The notes beneath the pieces were generated by a model. It was not told the origin of the DNA, searched no databases, and saw only the letters and a program-made list of their open reading frames with translations. Of a stretch of 29,314 nt of DNA, positions 17,046 through 25,001 are shown piece after piece; the first letter of the stretch is position 1; each line of letters begins with the position of its first letter. A program made the translations under genes and the position numbers. The stretch is from Bacilli bacterium (GTDB lineage Bacteria > Bacillota_I > Bacilli_A > RFN20 > CAG-826), in contig JAEDDA010000014.1 of NCBI GenBank assembly GCA_016298185.1, forward strand, positions 1 through 29,314, read 5' to 3'.

Positions 17046-17916
17046 TTTCTTCATCACACATTGATTGAATTAGTTTAGCAATTTGTTTGGCGCGGATAGC
17101 ACCTGCTTTTGTATTGCTATAAAGTGCTTCGATATCAGAAATTGTGAAGTCGCTTGTAAAGATTGTCAATAATCTCTTACTTGCTCTTGTAGAAAGAATT
17201 GGAAATAAAATTGCGTCTCTTACGAAATCATTTTTGAATTCATTTCCGAAATCATCTAAGACGAGAATAGGGATATTAGAATATAATTCTAATTTCTTAT
17301 CAAATTCATTCTTTTTCTTTCCATAGCCCAAATCGTTAATTTCACGTAATCTGAGCGTGCTATTTAAGAAACAAACTGGACCACGATTCTTTCTTGCGGC
17401 GTCAACAATTAATGCTGCGGCAAAGTAAGAACGTCCACTATTTTTGTTGCCTGTTAAATAGATCCAAGAAGCTTGTTTATTTTTGATAAAGTCATGATAT
17501 TTAACCATAGCTTTATTTCTGCCACTTGTTCTATCGACAGAACGGAGGGAGGAATCTAACCAATCTTCTTCAAAATCTCTAACGACAAATTGCTTTTTAA
17601 AAGATATATCTTTTAAGAGTTCTTTGCACGGCACCATTTGTCTATCAACTTCGCCTTGAGAATAAATGATTCTTGTGCAAAGCAATGGATTTGATTTAGC
17701 ACATTTCTTAACGCCTGGACATTTGCTGCAATAATTGATATCTCGGACAAGATCATAAATCTTTACGATATTCTCTTCGACTTTATCCGCAGGTATGCCT
17801 AATTCATTACAATATTTAATTGCTTGCGGGCACGCCATATAGGATTTTTTCATGTCTTCGAGAAGTTTCTCGTCAGCGTCATAGTTTGGCAAGTTACTAA
17901 TTTTAAGCTTTTCCAT
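17017..17916 (-). CDS. dnaI: Primosomal helicase loader DnaI
   Basis: DnaI loads the replicative helicase during primosome assembly in Bacilli. The protein is 299 aa, close to Bacillus DnaI (311 aa). The N-terminal helicase-binding part has a cysteine-rich zinc-binding region (Cys63, 66, 72, 80 and 97). The C-terminal AAA+ domain has a Walker B LVLDDFG (about 217-224) and a sensor region TIFTSDF. The Walker A motif reads GNKNSGRS, with Arg162 at the position of the normally invariant Lys; the codon is CGT. The start was set at the ATG at 17916, with GGAGGA 8 bases upstream; an ATG 15 bases earlier has a poorer site. It overlaps the end of dnaB, so the two are coupled, and its 3' end overlaps mutM-coaE by 29 bases. 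Confidence 0.92.
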   Translation of the reverse strand: MEKLKISNLPNYDADEKLLEDMKKSYMACPQAIKYCNELGIPADKVEENIVKIYDLVRDINYCSKCPGVKKCAKSNPLLCTRIIYSQGEVDRQMVPCKELLKDISFKKQFVVRDFEEDWLDSSLRSVDRTSGRNKAMVKYHDFIKNKQASWIYLTGNKNSGRSYFAAALIVDAARKNRGPVCFLNSTLRLREINDLGYGKKKNEFDKKLELYSNIPILVLDDFGNEFKNDFVRDAILFPILSTRASKRLLTIFTSDFTISDIEALYSNTKAGAIRAKQIAKLIQSMCDEEISLGDISIY

Positions 17917-19189
17917 TGTCGTCTCCTCCATCTTCTTCTATATCGTCAAGCAAGGCATCCCAGTTAGGTTCTTCCTTATTTGCTTTTGTCTTCTTATCGG
18001 TTTGTTGTTGTTCTAGAACAACAGGTATTTCACTATATTCTTTTCTTTGTTGTCCGCGAGACACTTTCTTTAAATAGTTCATCGCATCGATTGTTGTAGT
18101 CACTCCTTCTCTTGCTAAGGAAGCGCCAATCTTTTCGCAAAATGAACGAGAAAGAATATTGTTATTTGTCGCTAATACATAATCGATAATCGCGTTAATG
18201 ACTGAGTTATTGAGATTGAACTTCTTAGATAAATCATTCACGATTCTTAAGTCACTAAGTGCGGGTTGACTACCATTTTGTAATAACGCTAAGAATTGTT
18301 TTGGCGTACGGGTTTCCATAATGTTAATCTTGCCCGCTAACTGGCTATTTCCAGAATTCTTATTTGAAGCACGATTAAGTTTCTTCGTTAATAAATATGA
18401 GTATTCTGTTCTTTCTTGGAACATTGCACTTAACTTATCAAAGTCCACATGTTTTCCTTTTGGAGCGTATGGATCATAGACTGATGCAACCATAGATGCC
18501 GCTTCTTCAACACTGATACCATTAAGCGTGGATAATCTTTCGATTTCCTTCATATCTTTCTTAGTGAAGGCATCTTGTTTTATTTGAGAAACCTTTGCTA
18601 ATTGTTCAAAGAACAAATCGTAATTAAATTCACTGTTAATCTTATTGCTTCTTCTTCCGATCGCATTTACACCTTGTAAGGCTTTCATAAATGCTGGGTC
18701 GTCGAAGTTTGGTTGGAAGACTTCCACAAATGATGCAGAAATATCTTTTCCTTCTTCTTCGTTATTGAATTGATAGATGGATTTAAATCTATTGGCATCA
18801 ACATCGCCCACTGCTTTGATAAGCATTCCATATAGAAGCGTATCGTCGAAGAACTTTGCAGGAGTTTTTGGAGCAAAGACTTGGTAATGATAAATCTTCA
18901 AACTGCTTTTAGTTTCAAGAATACTTCTTAATAAACCAACAGCTTCAAGCCTTTTTCTTGCTTCGACAAAGTCGCCTGGTGACATTTGAAGTCTATTTAG
19001 CAACTGATTGTGAGAGATAACACTGGTGATTTTTTGGTTCTTAGATTCAGAAACAAGCGTAAAGTAAACTGCTAATGCAGCATAGCCAATAATTGGTTGA
19101 TAGAGGTTTGATAAAGTTTCTGTATCGTAGTCAGCAATCAAAGACTTTAACTTCACATCTAAGTAATCGTTTTCTGATAAAATGACCAT
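17903..19189 (-). CDS. dnaB: Replication initiation and membrane attachment protein DnaB (DnaD-like)
   Basis: This is the Bacillus-type DnaB, not the helicase. With DnaD and DnaI it recruits the helicase at the origin and at stalled forks. At 428 aa it is slightly shorter than Bacillus DnaB (472 aa). The N-terminal winged-helix region reads DTETLSNLYQPIIGYAALAV, typical of the family, and the C-terminal part has the DnaD-like segment LSKKFNLNNSVINAIIDYVL and NYLKKV. The acidic tail ends in DDIEEDGGDD. AAGGAG lies 7 bases upstream of the ATG. dnaI follows immediately with overlap, the same order as in Bacillus subtilis. The promoter and DnaA-box array upstream suggest control by DnaA. Confidence 0.88.
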   Translation of the reverse strand: MVILSENDYLDVKLKSLIADYDTETLSNLYQPIIGYAALAVYFTLVSESKNQKITSVISHNQLLNRLQMSPGDFVEARKRLEAVGLLRSILETKSSLKIYHYQVFAPKTPAKFFDDTLLYGMLIKAVGDVDANRFKSIYQFNNEEEGKDISASFVEVFQPNFDDPAFMKALQGVNAIGRRSNKINSEFNYDLFFEQLAKVSQIKQDAFTKKDMKEIERLSTLNGISVEEAASMVASVYDPYAPKGKHVDFDKLSAMFQERTEYSYLLTKKLNRASNKNSGNSQLAGKINIMETRTPKQFLALLQNGSQPALSDLRIVNDLSKKFNLNNSVINAIIDYVLATNNNILSRSFCEKIGASLAREGVTTTIDAMNYLKKVSRGQQRKEYSEIPVVLEQQQTDKKTKANKEEPNWDALLDDIEEDGGDDNGKA

Positions 19190-19213
19190 CGTTTTCTCCT
19201 TGTTAGTGGCTCA

Positions 19214-19242
19214 ATTATGCTTGAAGAAAAGTGGCTTTTCAA
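19214..19242 (-). promoter_or_regulatory. Promoter of dnaB-dnaI
   Basis: The minus strand has TTGAAA (19237-19242), a 17-base spacer and CATAAT (19214-19219). Transcription would start near 19207, leaving a leader of about 18 bases that includes the ribosome site AAGGAG. Confidence 0.8.
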
Positions 19243-19264
19243 TATGAAAAAATGAAGAAAAAAA

Positions 19265-19373
19265 TGGGGATAAAATTATCCACATACATATATAAATAAT
19301 TTATACATAGTATAAATACCTACGACTAACACCCATATATAGGCGGGTTTTCCACATTGAAATTTGTGGATAA
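19265..19373. promoter_or_regulatory. Cluster of four DnaA-box-like sites upstream of dnaB-dnaI
   Basis: Two perfect DnaA boxes (consensus TTATCCACA) lie at 19276-19284 (plus) and 19365-19373 (minus). Each is paired with a one-mismatch box in opposite orientation: TTATCCCCA at 19265-19273 (minus) and TTTTCCACA at 19348-19356 (plus). The pairs are spaced by 2 and 8 bases, and AT-rich sequence lies between them. The nearer pair begins about 23 bases upstream of the dnaB -35 box. DnaA control of dnaB-dnaI is the simplest reading; no dnaA gene is present to mark a main origin. Confidence 0.8.
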
Positions 19374-19511
19374 ATATCTACCAAGTAAGAAAATGCTAAT
19401 CAAAGAAGAAAAAATGTAGTAAAGTATTTGTAGTTTTATTGTGAAATAGTAATTTTATTTAAAATTGCTAAAAGATAATAACTGAATAATACATATTGAG
19501 GTTGGAAAAGT

Positions 19512-20474
19512 ATGATTAGAAAAATTGCAGTATTAACAAGTGGCGGCGATGCCCCAGGTATGAACGCTTGTTTGAGAGCGGTCATCAGAGCAGGTCTTTA
19601 TCAAGGAATAGACATGTATGTCATTTATGACGGTTTAAGAGGTTTAGTTGAAGGCCAAATTAAACAAGTTAATAAAGACTTTACACAAGACATTATTAAT
19701 AGAGGCGGCACAATTATTAGAAGTGCTCGTCTTCCAGAATTTAAAGATCCTATCGTTGTCGAAAGAGCCGCTGATCAATTAAAAGACTTTGAAATCGATG
19801 CTTTAGTCGGTATCGGTGGAGATGGTACATTTAGAGGTCTAAATGACTTAGCAAAACACGGAATCAAAGTCGTCGGTATTCCTGGCACAATTGATAACGA
19901 TGTCGGTAGCACAGAACAAACTATCGGTTTCTCAACCGCTTTGAATACAATTTGTGAATGTATCGATAAACTCAAAGACACATCAGGCAGCCATCAACGT
20001 TGTTCCCTTATCGAAGTTATGGGACGTCACTGTGGTGACCTTGCAATGTATGCTGCTTTAGCGGAAGGTGCTGAAGGTGTTATCTGTGTTGAACATCCAC
20101 TTAAAGAAGATGTTTTATTCCGTAAATTAAGAAAGATGAAAGCACAAAATAAGAGCCACGCCATTATCATCGTTTCTGAAAACTTATTAGACATTCATGA
20201 TTTAGCAAAGAAGATTGAAGAAAAGACCGGATTTGACACCAGAACTGAAGTTCTTGGTAGATTACAAAGAGGTGGTTCTCCATCCGCTGAAGACCGTGTC
20301 TTAGCAGCAAGAATGGGTGCAAAATCCATCGAACTCTTATTAAACGATAAATGCGATAGCAGAATTATCGGTGTTAAGGGTGGTCAAATAGTTGACTTGC
20401 CAATTGAAGAAGCTGTGAATATGAAACATGAACATACACACGGCTTACGTGATCTCATTGATATGCTCCAATAA
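19512..20474 (+). CDS. pfkA: ATP-dependent 6-phosphofructokinase
   Basis: Phosphorylates fructose 6-phosphate to fructose 1,6-bisphosphate, the committed step of glycolysis. The 320-aa length matches the bacterial allosteric enzyme (319-320 aa). Visible motifs are TSGGDAPGMNA (ATP binding), GGDGTFRG with the metal-binding Asp near 103, PGTIDNDV with the catalytic Asp near 127, and the family signature region LGRLQRGGSPSAEDR. GAGGTTGG precedes the ATG. It diverges from dnaB and is followed after 68 bases by thrS with no clear terminator between them. Pyruvate kinase, a common partner, is absent here. Confidence 0.97.
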   Translation: MIRKIAVLTSGGDAPGMNACLRAVIRAGLYQGIDMYVIYDGLRGLVEGQIKQVNKDFTQDIINRGGTIIRSARLPEFKDPIVVERAADQLKDFEIDALVGIGGDGTFRGLNDLAKHGIKVVGIPGTIDNDVGSTEQTIGFSTALNTICECIDKLKDTSGSHQRCSLIEVMGRHCGDLAMYAALAEGAEGVICVEHPLKEDVLFRKLRKMKAQNKSHAIIIVSENLLDIHDLAKKIEEKTGFDTRTEVLGRLQRGGSPSAEDRVLAARMGAKSIELLLNDKCDSRIIGVKGGQIVDLPIEEAVNMKHEHTHGLRDLIDMLQ

Positions 20475-20542
20475 TCTATTATTGTTTTATATAAAAATTA
20501 TAAAGAAAGAAGCCCGCTATTGTATTGCGGAGGGAAAGAATT

Positions 20543-22321
20543 ATGAAAGTACAACAACATGACGGTTCCATTATTGAAATGGACAAAACCAGCGCAGAAG
20601 CCTTAGAGGTCTTGAATCACTCTACTTCTCACTTATTAGCGCAAGCTATCACAGAACTTTATCCAAAAGCGTTGTTTGGATTTGGTCCTGCAATTGAAAA
20701 TGGATTCTATTACGACATTGATTTCGGTGATACACCCATTACCGACGAAGATCTTCCTGTTATCGAAAAGAAGATGAAAGAAATCGCCGGAAGAGATTTA
20801 AGAATTATTCGTGAAGAACTAACAAAAGAACAAGCTCTTGAAGTATTTAAAAACAACCCATACAAGGTTGAATTAATTGAAGGTATTAATGAAGACATCA
20901 CTACATTCAAACAAGGCGACTTCATCGACCTTTGCCGTGGACCACATATTATGTCCACAGGACTCATTAAACACTTTAAACTACTTTCTTTAGCAGGCGC
21001 CTATTGGAGAGGCGACAGCAAGAATAAACAATTAACAAGAATTTATGGTACCTCTTGGTTTACCGCAGAAGATTTAAATAAGTATCTCGAACTTCTTGAA
21101 GAAAGAAAGAAGAGAGACCACCGTATCTTAGGTAAACAACTCGGCATCTTTATGTATGATGACTTAGTGGGTAGAGGTTTACCAATGTGGTTACCAAACG
21201 GCTTTATCGTGAGACGCTTATTAAGCGACTACATCATGGATAAGGAAATCGCTTTAGGTTATAAACACGTATTAACTCCATGCTTAGGTAATATCGAATT
21301 ATATAAGACTTCAGGTCACTGGGCCCACTATCAAAAAGATATGTTCCCAAAGATGGATGTCGACAATGAATCATATGTCTTAAGACCAATGAACTGTCCA
21401 CACCACATGGTTATGTATAGAAGTGCTTTGCACTCTTATAGAGAATTACCATTAAGAATTGCCGAGATTGCAGCGGACTTCCGTTTCGAAGCTTCTGGTG
21501 CATTGACTGGTATTGAAAGAACAAGAGCGTTCTATCAAAACGATTCCCACATCTTTTGTATGCCAAGTCAAATCGGTGATGTCTTTAAAGAAGTCACTCA
21601 ACTCATCCTTGATGTCTATCGTGATTTCGGATTCCAAAACTATGACTTCCGTTTGTCCTTAAGAGATCCTAACGATACTGAAAAATATTTCGGTAATGAC
21701 GAACTCTGGGAAAAGAGTGAAAATCAATTACGTGAAGTTCTTAAAGAACTTGGTGTTAATTATTACGAAGCTATTGGTGAAGCAGCATTCTATGGTCCAA
21801 AACTCGATGTTCAAGTTAAATCCGCGATTGGACACGATGTCACATTATCCACTATCCAACTCGACTATCAATTACCAGAAAGATTTGAACTCACCTATAT
21901 CGATGAAAAAGGTGAAAAGGCTAGACCTGTTGTTGTTCATAGAGCAATCTTAGGTTCATTAGATCGTTTCATCGCCTTCTTAATCGAAGAAACTAAGGGT
22001 GCTTTCCCAACTTGGTTAGCCCCAGTTCAAGTTAACCTATTACCAGTTAATAATAACTTCCACCTTGAATACGCACAAGAATTATTAAAAATGTTCCGCG
22101 AACACAAGATTCGTACAGAGTTAGATGATGGTAACGATAAGCTCGGTTACCGTATGAGAAACTCACAAATGAGAAAAATCCCATACACCATCGTTCTTGG
22201 TGATCACGAAAAAGAAGATGGAACCGTTACCTACCGTAAATATGGTTCGCAAGAACAAATCACCGTTAAAGTTAATGACTTTATCGCGATGATTGATGAA
22301 GAAATCAAATTGCACAAGTAA
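20543..22321 (+). CDS. thrS: Threonyl-tRNA synthetase lacking most of the TGS domain
   Basis: Charges tRNA-Thr with threonine. The 592-aa protein has the editing domain with HSTSH (His26, His30) and CRGPH, so hydrolysis of Ser-tRNA-Thr should be kept. The class II core is complete: motif 1 region, zinc ligands in RPMNCPHH, DSHIFC and VVHRAILGS, and FPTWLAPVQV before the anticodon-binding domain. Normal ThrRS has about 640 aa, starting with a TGS domain of about 60 residues. Here only its first hairpin remains (MKVQQHDGSIIEMD), running straight into the editing domain, a loss of about 47 residues relative to E. coli. The start is the ATG at 20543, 8 bases after GGAGGG. The 68-base spacer from pfkA is too short for a T-box. 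Confidence 0.95.
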   Translation: MKVQQHDGSIIEMDKTSAEALEVLNHSTSHLLAQAITELYPKALFGFGPAIENGFYYDIDFGDTPITDEDLPVIEKKMKEIAGRDLRIIREELTKEQALEVFKNNPYKVELIEGINEDITTFKQGDFIDLCRGPHIMSTGLIKHFKLLSLAGAYWRGDSKNKQLTRIYGTSWFTAEDLNKYLELLEERKKRDHRILGKQLGIFMYDDLVGRGLPMWLPNGFIVRRLLSDYIMDKEIALGYKHVLTPCLGNIELYKTSGHWAHYQKDMFPKMDVDNESYVLRPMNCPHHMVMYRSALHSYRELPLRIAEIAADFRFEASGALTGIERTRAFYQNDSHIFCMPSQIGDVFKEVTQLILDVYRDFGFQNYDFRLSLRDPNDTEKYFGNDELWEKSENQLREVLKELGVNYYEAIGEAAFYGPKLDVQVKSAIGHDVTLSTIQLDYQLPERFELTYIDEKGEKARPVVVHRAILGSLDRFIAFLIEETKGAFPTWLAPVQVNLLPVNNNFHLEYAQELLKMFREHKIRTELDDGNDKLGYRMRNSQMRKIPYTIVLGDHEKEDGTVTYRKYGSQEQITVKVNDFIAMIDEEIKLHK

Positions 22322-22332
22322 TTCAAATAATT

Positions 22333-22357
22333 AAGGAAAGTATAACTTTCCTTTTTT
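22333..22357 (+). terminator. Intrinsic terminator after thrS
   Basis: A perfect 8-bp stem AAGGAAAG / CTTTCCTT with loop TATAA is followed by a T-run. Confidence 0.9.
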
Positions 22358-22363
22358 ATTTTG

Positions 22364-22392
22364 TTGACACTTATCATTATTAATGATAGTAT
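22364..22392 (+). promoter_or_regulatory. Promoter of infC-rpmI-rplT
   Basis: A perfect TTGACA (22364-22369), a 17-base spacer and TAGTAT (22387-22392), the strongest promoter match in the window. Transcription should start near 22399. Confidence 0.88.
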
Positions 22393-22398
22393 TTTACT

Positions 22399-22526
22399 CG
22401 CAAAATATAGGTAGAAAGCAGAGGCACCCGCTTCTCGCCAGATCGACACGTATCGATTGGCTAACGCTACATCTTAAGGGCTAAGATTGTTAACGGGTGC
22501 ATGCTTGCATCCGTTTTTTGTTAAAA
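22399..22526 (+). ncRNA. L20-type ribosomal protein leader of the infC operon
   Basis: The leader contains GCACCCG (22424-22430), complementary to CGGGTGC (22494-22500). That helix would enclose two hairpins, 22437-22461 (GCCA/TGGC continuing as ATCGA/TCGAT with one bulge) and 22471-22487 (ATCTTA/TAAGAT). The same CGGGTGC is also the left arm of a terminator, so the two structures exclude each other. In Firmicutes the infC-rpmI-rplT operon is repressed by excess L20 binding such a leader; the architecture and position here match. The exact L20 contacts were not checked by a covariance model. Confidence 0.85.
22493..22519 (+). terminator. Attenuator terminator in the infC leader
   Basis: ACGGGTGCA pairs with TGCATCCGT (nine pairs, one G-T) around TGCT, followed by TTTTT. 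It competes with the antiterminator helix formed with 22424-22430. Confidence 0.85.
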
Positions 22527-22538
22527 GAGGTGATATTT

Positions 22539-23096
22539 ATCGGTACAAACTATTCTGGCAACAATCAACAACGTAAGCCAAACAATCAAAACAAAGATAT
22601 AGTTAACGAATTAGTTCGTTTTCCAACTGTATTATTAATTGGTCCTAATGGTGAACAATTAGGAACAATGTCCTCAAGAGAAGCACAAATGAAGGCTAAT
22701 GAGTACGACTTAGACTTATTATGTGTCGCACCAAATGCGCAACCTCCAGTGTGCAAAATTATCAACTATGGTAAATACCGTTTTGAACAGCAAAAGAAGG
22801 CTAAAGAAGCCAGAAAGAACCAACACACCGTCGAGACCAAAGAAGTTCAATTAACTCCTCAAATCGGCGCTCACGACATGGAAACTAAAGCACGTGCTGC
22901 CATCAAGTTCTTACAAGATGGTAACAAAGTTAAAGTTGGCGTTAGATTCCGTGGAAGACAAATGACTCATATTGAAGTTGGTCAAGAAGTCATGGATAAA
23001 TTCATCGCATCAGTCAGCGAATATTGTGTCATCGAAAAGTCCGCCAATATGGATGGCCGTTGGATGATTGCAATCCTCGCACCAAAAAGAAAGTAG
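22539..23096 (+). CDS. infC: Translation initiation factor IF-3, apparent AUC start
   Basis: IF-3 binds the 30S subunit, keeps ribosomes split and checks the start codon. The sequence from VNELVRFPTVLLIGPNGEQLG through CKIINYGKYRFEQQKKAKEAR is the N-terminal domain. KEVQLTPQIGAHDMETKARAAIKFL onward is the C-terminal domain, ending APKRK. The only good ribosome site, GAGGTG at 22527-22532, points to the ATC at 22539, 6 bases downstream. A GTG at 22497 lies inside the terminator stem and a GTG at 22530 overlaps the ribosome site, so neither is plausible. Non-AUG starts (AUU, AUC) are a known hallmark of infC and allow IF-3 to limit its own synthesis. From ATC the protein is 185 aa. Confidence 0.93.
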   Translation: MGTNYSGNNQQRKPNNQNKDIVNELVRFPTVLLIGPNGEQLGTMSSREAQMKANEYDLDLLCVAPNAQPPVCKIINYGKYRFEQQKKAKEARKNQHTVETKEVQLTPQIGAHDMETKARAAIKFLQDGNKVKVGVRFRGRQMTHIEVGQEVMDKFIASVSEYCVIEKSANMDGRWMIAILAPKRK

Positions 23097-23108
23097 GAGG
23101 AAACAAAT

Positions 23109-23303
23109 ATGCCAAAAATGAAAAGCAAAAGAGGCCTTATGAAAAGAATTAAGGTCACAGGCAGTGGCAAAGTCACAAGACACCACGCATATGTATCACA
23201 TTTAGCCCCACACAAAACAACAAAACAAAAGAGACACTTAATGAAGTCTGCATCCGTTCACAAAACAGACTACAAGAGAATTAAGTTCCTCATCGTTAAG
23301 TAA
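23109..23303 (+). CDS. rpmI: 50S ribosomal protein L35
   Basis: A 64-aa basic protein of the large subunit. The start MPKMKSKRGLMKRIKVTGSG and the later segment HLAPHKTTKQKRHL are diagnostic of L35. TAGGAGG precedes the ATG, overlapping the infC stop region. It is the middle gene of the infC-rpmI-rplT operon. Confidence 0.98.
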   Translation: MPKMKSKRGLMKRIKVTGSGKVTRHHAYVSHLAPHKTTKQKRHLMKSASVHKTDYKRIKFLIVK

Positions 23304-23317
23304 GGAGGTAACCGTTA

Positions 23318-23674
23318 ATGGCTAGAGTTAAAGGTGGCACAGTTACACGTGCCCGTCGTAAAAAAATCTTAAAAATGGCTTCTGGTTACTTCGGAAGCAA
23401 ACACTTACTCTTCAAAACAGCGAAAGAACAAGTGTTACACAGTTTGAACTATGCGTTCAATGATCGTCGTAAATTAAAGAGCGATTACAGAAAATTATGG
23501 ATCAGACGTATCAACGCTGCTTGCCGTATGAATGATATTTCTTATAGCAAATTCATGTTCGGTTTAAAACAAGCTAACGTCAACGTCAACCGTAAGATGT
23601 TATCCGAATTAGCGATCAATGACCCAGCTGCTTTCGCAGATTTAGTCAAATTAGCTAAAAAATCCGCTAAATAA
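23318..23674 (+). CDS. rplT: 50S ribosomal protein L20
   Basis: A 118-aa 23S rRNA-binding protein needed early in large-subunit assembly and the expected repressor of its own operon through the leader upstream of infC. The N-terminal ARVKGGTVTRARRKKILK and the segments ALNYAF-like SLNYAFNDRR, LWIRRINAA and LAINDPAAFADLV are typical. TAAGGAGG lies upstream of the ATG, 14 bases after rpmI. Confidence 0.98.
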   Translation: MARVKGGTVTRARRKKILKMASGYFGSKHLLFKTAKEQVLHSLNYAFNDRRKLKSDYRKLWIRRINAACRMNDISYSKFMFGLKQANVNVNRKMLSELAINDPAAFADLVKLAKKSAK

Positions 23675-23698
23675 TTATTGGTGGCAAAAAGAAACGAG

Positions 23699-23722
23699 CC
23701 TCTCAAAAATGAGAGGTTTTTT
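23699..23722 (+). terminator. Intrinsic terminator after rplT
   Basis: CCTCTC pairs with GAGAGG around AAAAAT, followed by six T residues. Confidence 0.9.
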
Positions 23723-23730
23723 CTTTTTAT

Positions 23731-23782
23731 AAAAAAGAAGCACCCATAGAGATGCAAGCTTTTGCTTCCACCGGTGTACTTC
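23731..23782 (-). terminator. Branched terminator after thiI
   Basis: On the minus strand GAAG-TA-CACC (23782-23773) pairs with GGTGCTTC (23744-23737) with a two-base bulge. An inner AAGC/GCTT hairpin lies within the arm, and TTTTTT follows (23736-23731). It converges on the rplT terminator 8 bases away. Confidence 0.75.
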
Positions 23783-23801
23783 CATTTTTAATATATTATT
23801 T

Positions 23802-25001
23802 TTACAATAATTCAGAATCCTTTTTTTCTTCTTCGTCAGATATGAATTTTACTTCAATATTTGACAAGGCTTCTTTTAAAAGAGGCTCATAATCGAATTG
23901 TTCTTCATATTTCAAACAGTCTTCTAATTTAGGCGCGGTCTTTGGACTCTTTGGAGTAAAGATTGTGCAACAATCAATATAAGGACGGATTGAGATGTCA
24001 TATGTTCCAATCTTTACAGATGTGTTAATGATATCAACTTTATCCATCGTTGCGCATGGTCTAATGATAGGCATATTTGTAACATCATTAATCACGCGCA
24101 TAGATTGAAGTGTTTGCGAAGCAACTTGTCCCACGCTTTCACCTGTAGAAATAACTGGGCAATGTCTCATTTTCGCTAATCTATCAGCAAGTCTAAACAT
24201 CATTCGTCTCATCATTGTGATGCAATAGCTTTCATCTACATGATCATAGATAGCTTCTTGAATCTTAGTGAATGGAACGATATGGAGTCTAATCTTTGCC
24301 TGATATCTATTAAGAACTTTTAATAAATCTTCTAATTTATATATCACGCCCACCTGCGTATAAGGAGGGGAGGCAAAATGGATGCATTCAATAGTCACAC
24401 CACGTTTCATAAGTAAATACGCTGCGACTGGTGAATCAATACCACCTGAAAGCATATGCATGGCTTTACCACCTACGCCTAATGGATAACCACCAGCGCC
24501 TGGAAAAGTATGAGAGAAGATATAAACCGCTTCATCTCTAACTTCGATAGAAAGCATGATGTCAGGATTATGAACATCAACGGTTAAACCTAATCCACTC
24601 TTTAAGATATGACCAGCGACAATACGTGTGATTTGGTCAGATATAAGTGGATATTTTTTATCTGTTCTTTTGACATGAACTTTGAAGGTTTTTCCTGTTT
24701 CTTGTTTGATGAGTTCAAGAGATATGTTTTTAATATTTTCAATATCTCTATCAAGAGACTTATGAACAAGAGAAAGACCTTGAATACCACTCACTTCTTG
24801 TAAGCGTTCAATAACAGGTTTATAGTCTACGCCATTGAGTTCCACATAGATATGGTCATGACGCATATAGATATGTAATTTATCAAATTCTTTTAAAGCG
24901 CGTTGGCAGTTATGAAATAGGACTCTAATGAAGTCTATCTTGTTCTTTCCTTTTGTGGAAAGTTCACCAAAACGCACCATGATATGATCATAGGTAATCA
25001 T
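23802..25001 (-). CDS. thiI: tRNA 4-thiouridine synthase ThiI
   Basis: Uses ATP and sulfur relayed from a cysteine desulfurase to make 4-thiouridine at tRNA position 8; in some species it also serves thiazole synthesis. The 399-aa protein has a ferredoxin-like/THUMP region (about 60-165) and the PP-loop MLSGGIDSPVAAYLL near 183. YIDCCTIFTPKSP contains the conserved Cys. The C-terminal rhodanese domain of E. coli ThiI is absent, as in Bacillus ThiI (401 aa). The ATG overlaps the TAA of the desulfurase gene by one base, a coupled pair like nifZ-thiI. The ThiS/ThiF-like pair at the left end could draw sulfur from the same desulfurase, but this is only inference. Confidence 0.96.
   Translation of the reverse strand: MITYDHIMVRFGELSTKGKNKIDFIRVLFHNCQRALKEFDKLHIYMRHDHIYVELNGVDYKPVIERLQEVSGIQGLSLVHKSLDRDIENIKNISLELIKQETGKTFKVHVKRTDKKYPLISDQITRIVAGHILKSGLGLTVDVHNPDIMLSIEVRDEAVYIFSHTFPGAGGYPLGVGGKAMHMLSGGIDSPVAAYLLMKRGVTIECIHFASPPYTQVGVIYKLEDLLKVLNRYQAKIRLHIVPFTKIQEAIYDHVDESYCITMMRRMMFRLADRLAKMRHCPVISTGESVGQVASQTLQSMRVINDVTNMPIIRPCATMDKVDIINTSVKIGTYDISIRPYIDCCTIFTPKSPKTAPKLEDCLKYEEQFDYEPLLKEALSNIEVKFISDEEEKKDSELL

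Larger units (their letters stand above)
19190..19511. other. Divergent dnaB/pfkA intergenic region
   Basis: This 322-base AT-rich spacer holds the dnaB promoter (19214-19242, minus) and four DnaA-box-like sites (19265-19373). The remaining 19374-19511 must contain the pfkA promoter, but no hexamer pair with good spacing stands out. GAGGTTGG lies just before the pfkA ATG. Confidence 0.6.

Noticed and set aside
19374..19511. pfkA promoter
   Set aside because: Several partial hexamers exist (TTGTGA, TTGCTA, AATAAT), but none pair at 16-18 bases, so none was called.
20475..20542. T-box riboswitch upstream of thrS
   Set aside because: The spacer has only 68 bases, with no T-box sequence and no terminator. 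A small CCGC/GCGG hairpin near the ribosome site is all that is seen.
22497..22538. GTG at 22497 as the infC start
   Set aside because: It lies inside the attenuator stem, has no ribosome site, and adds residues unlike IF-3.
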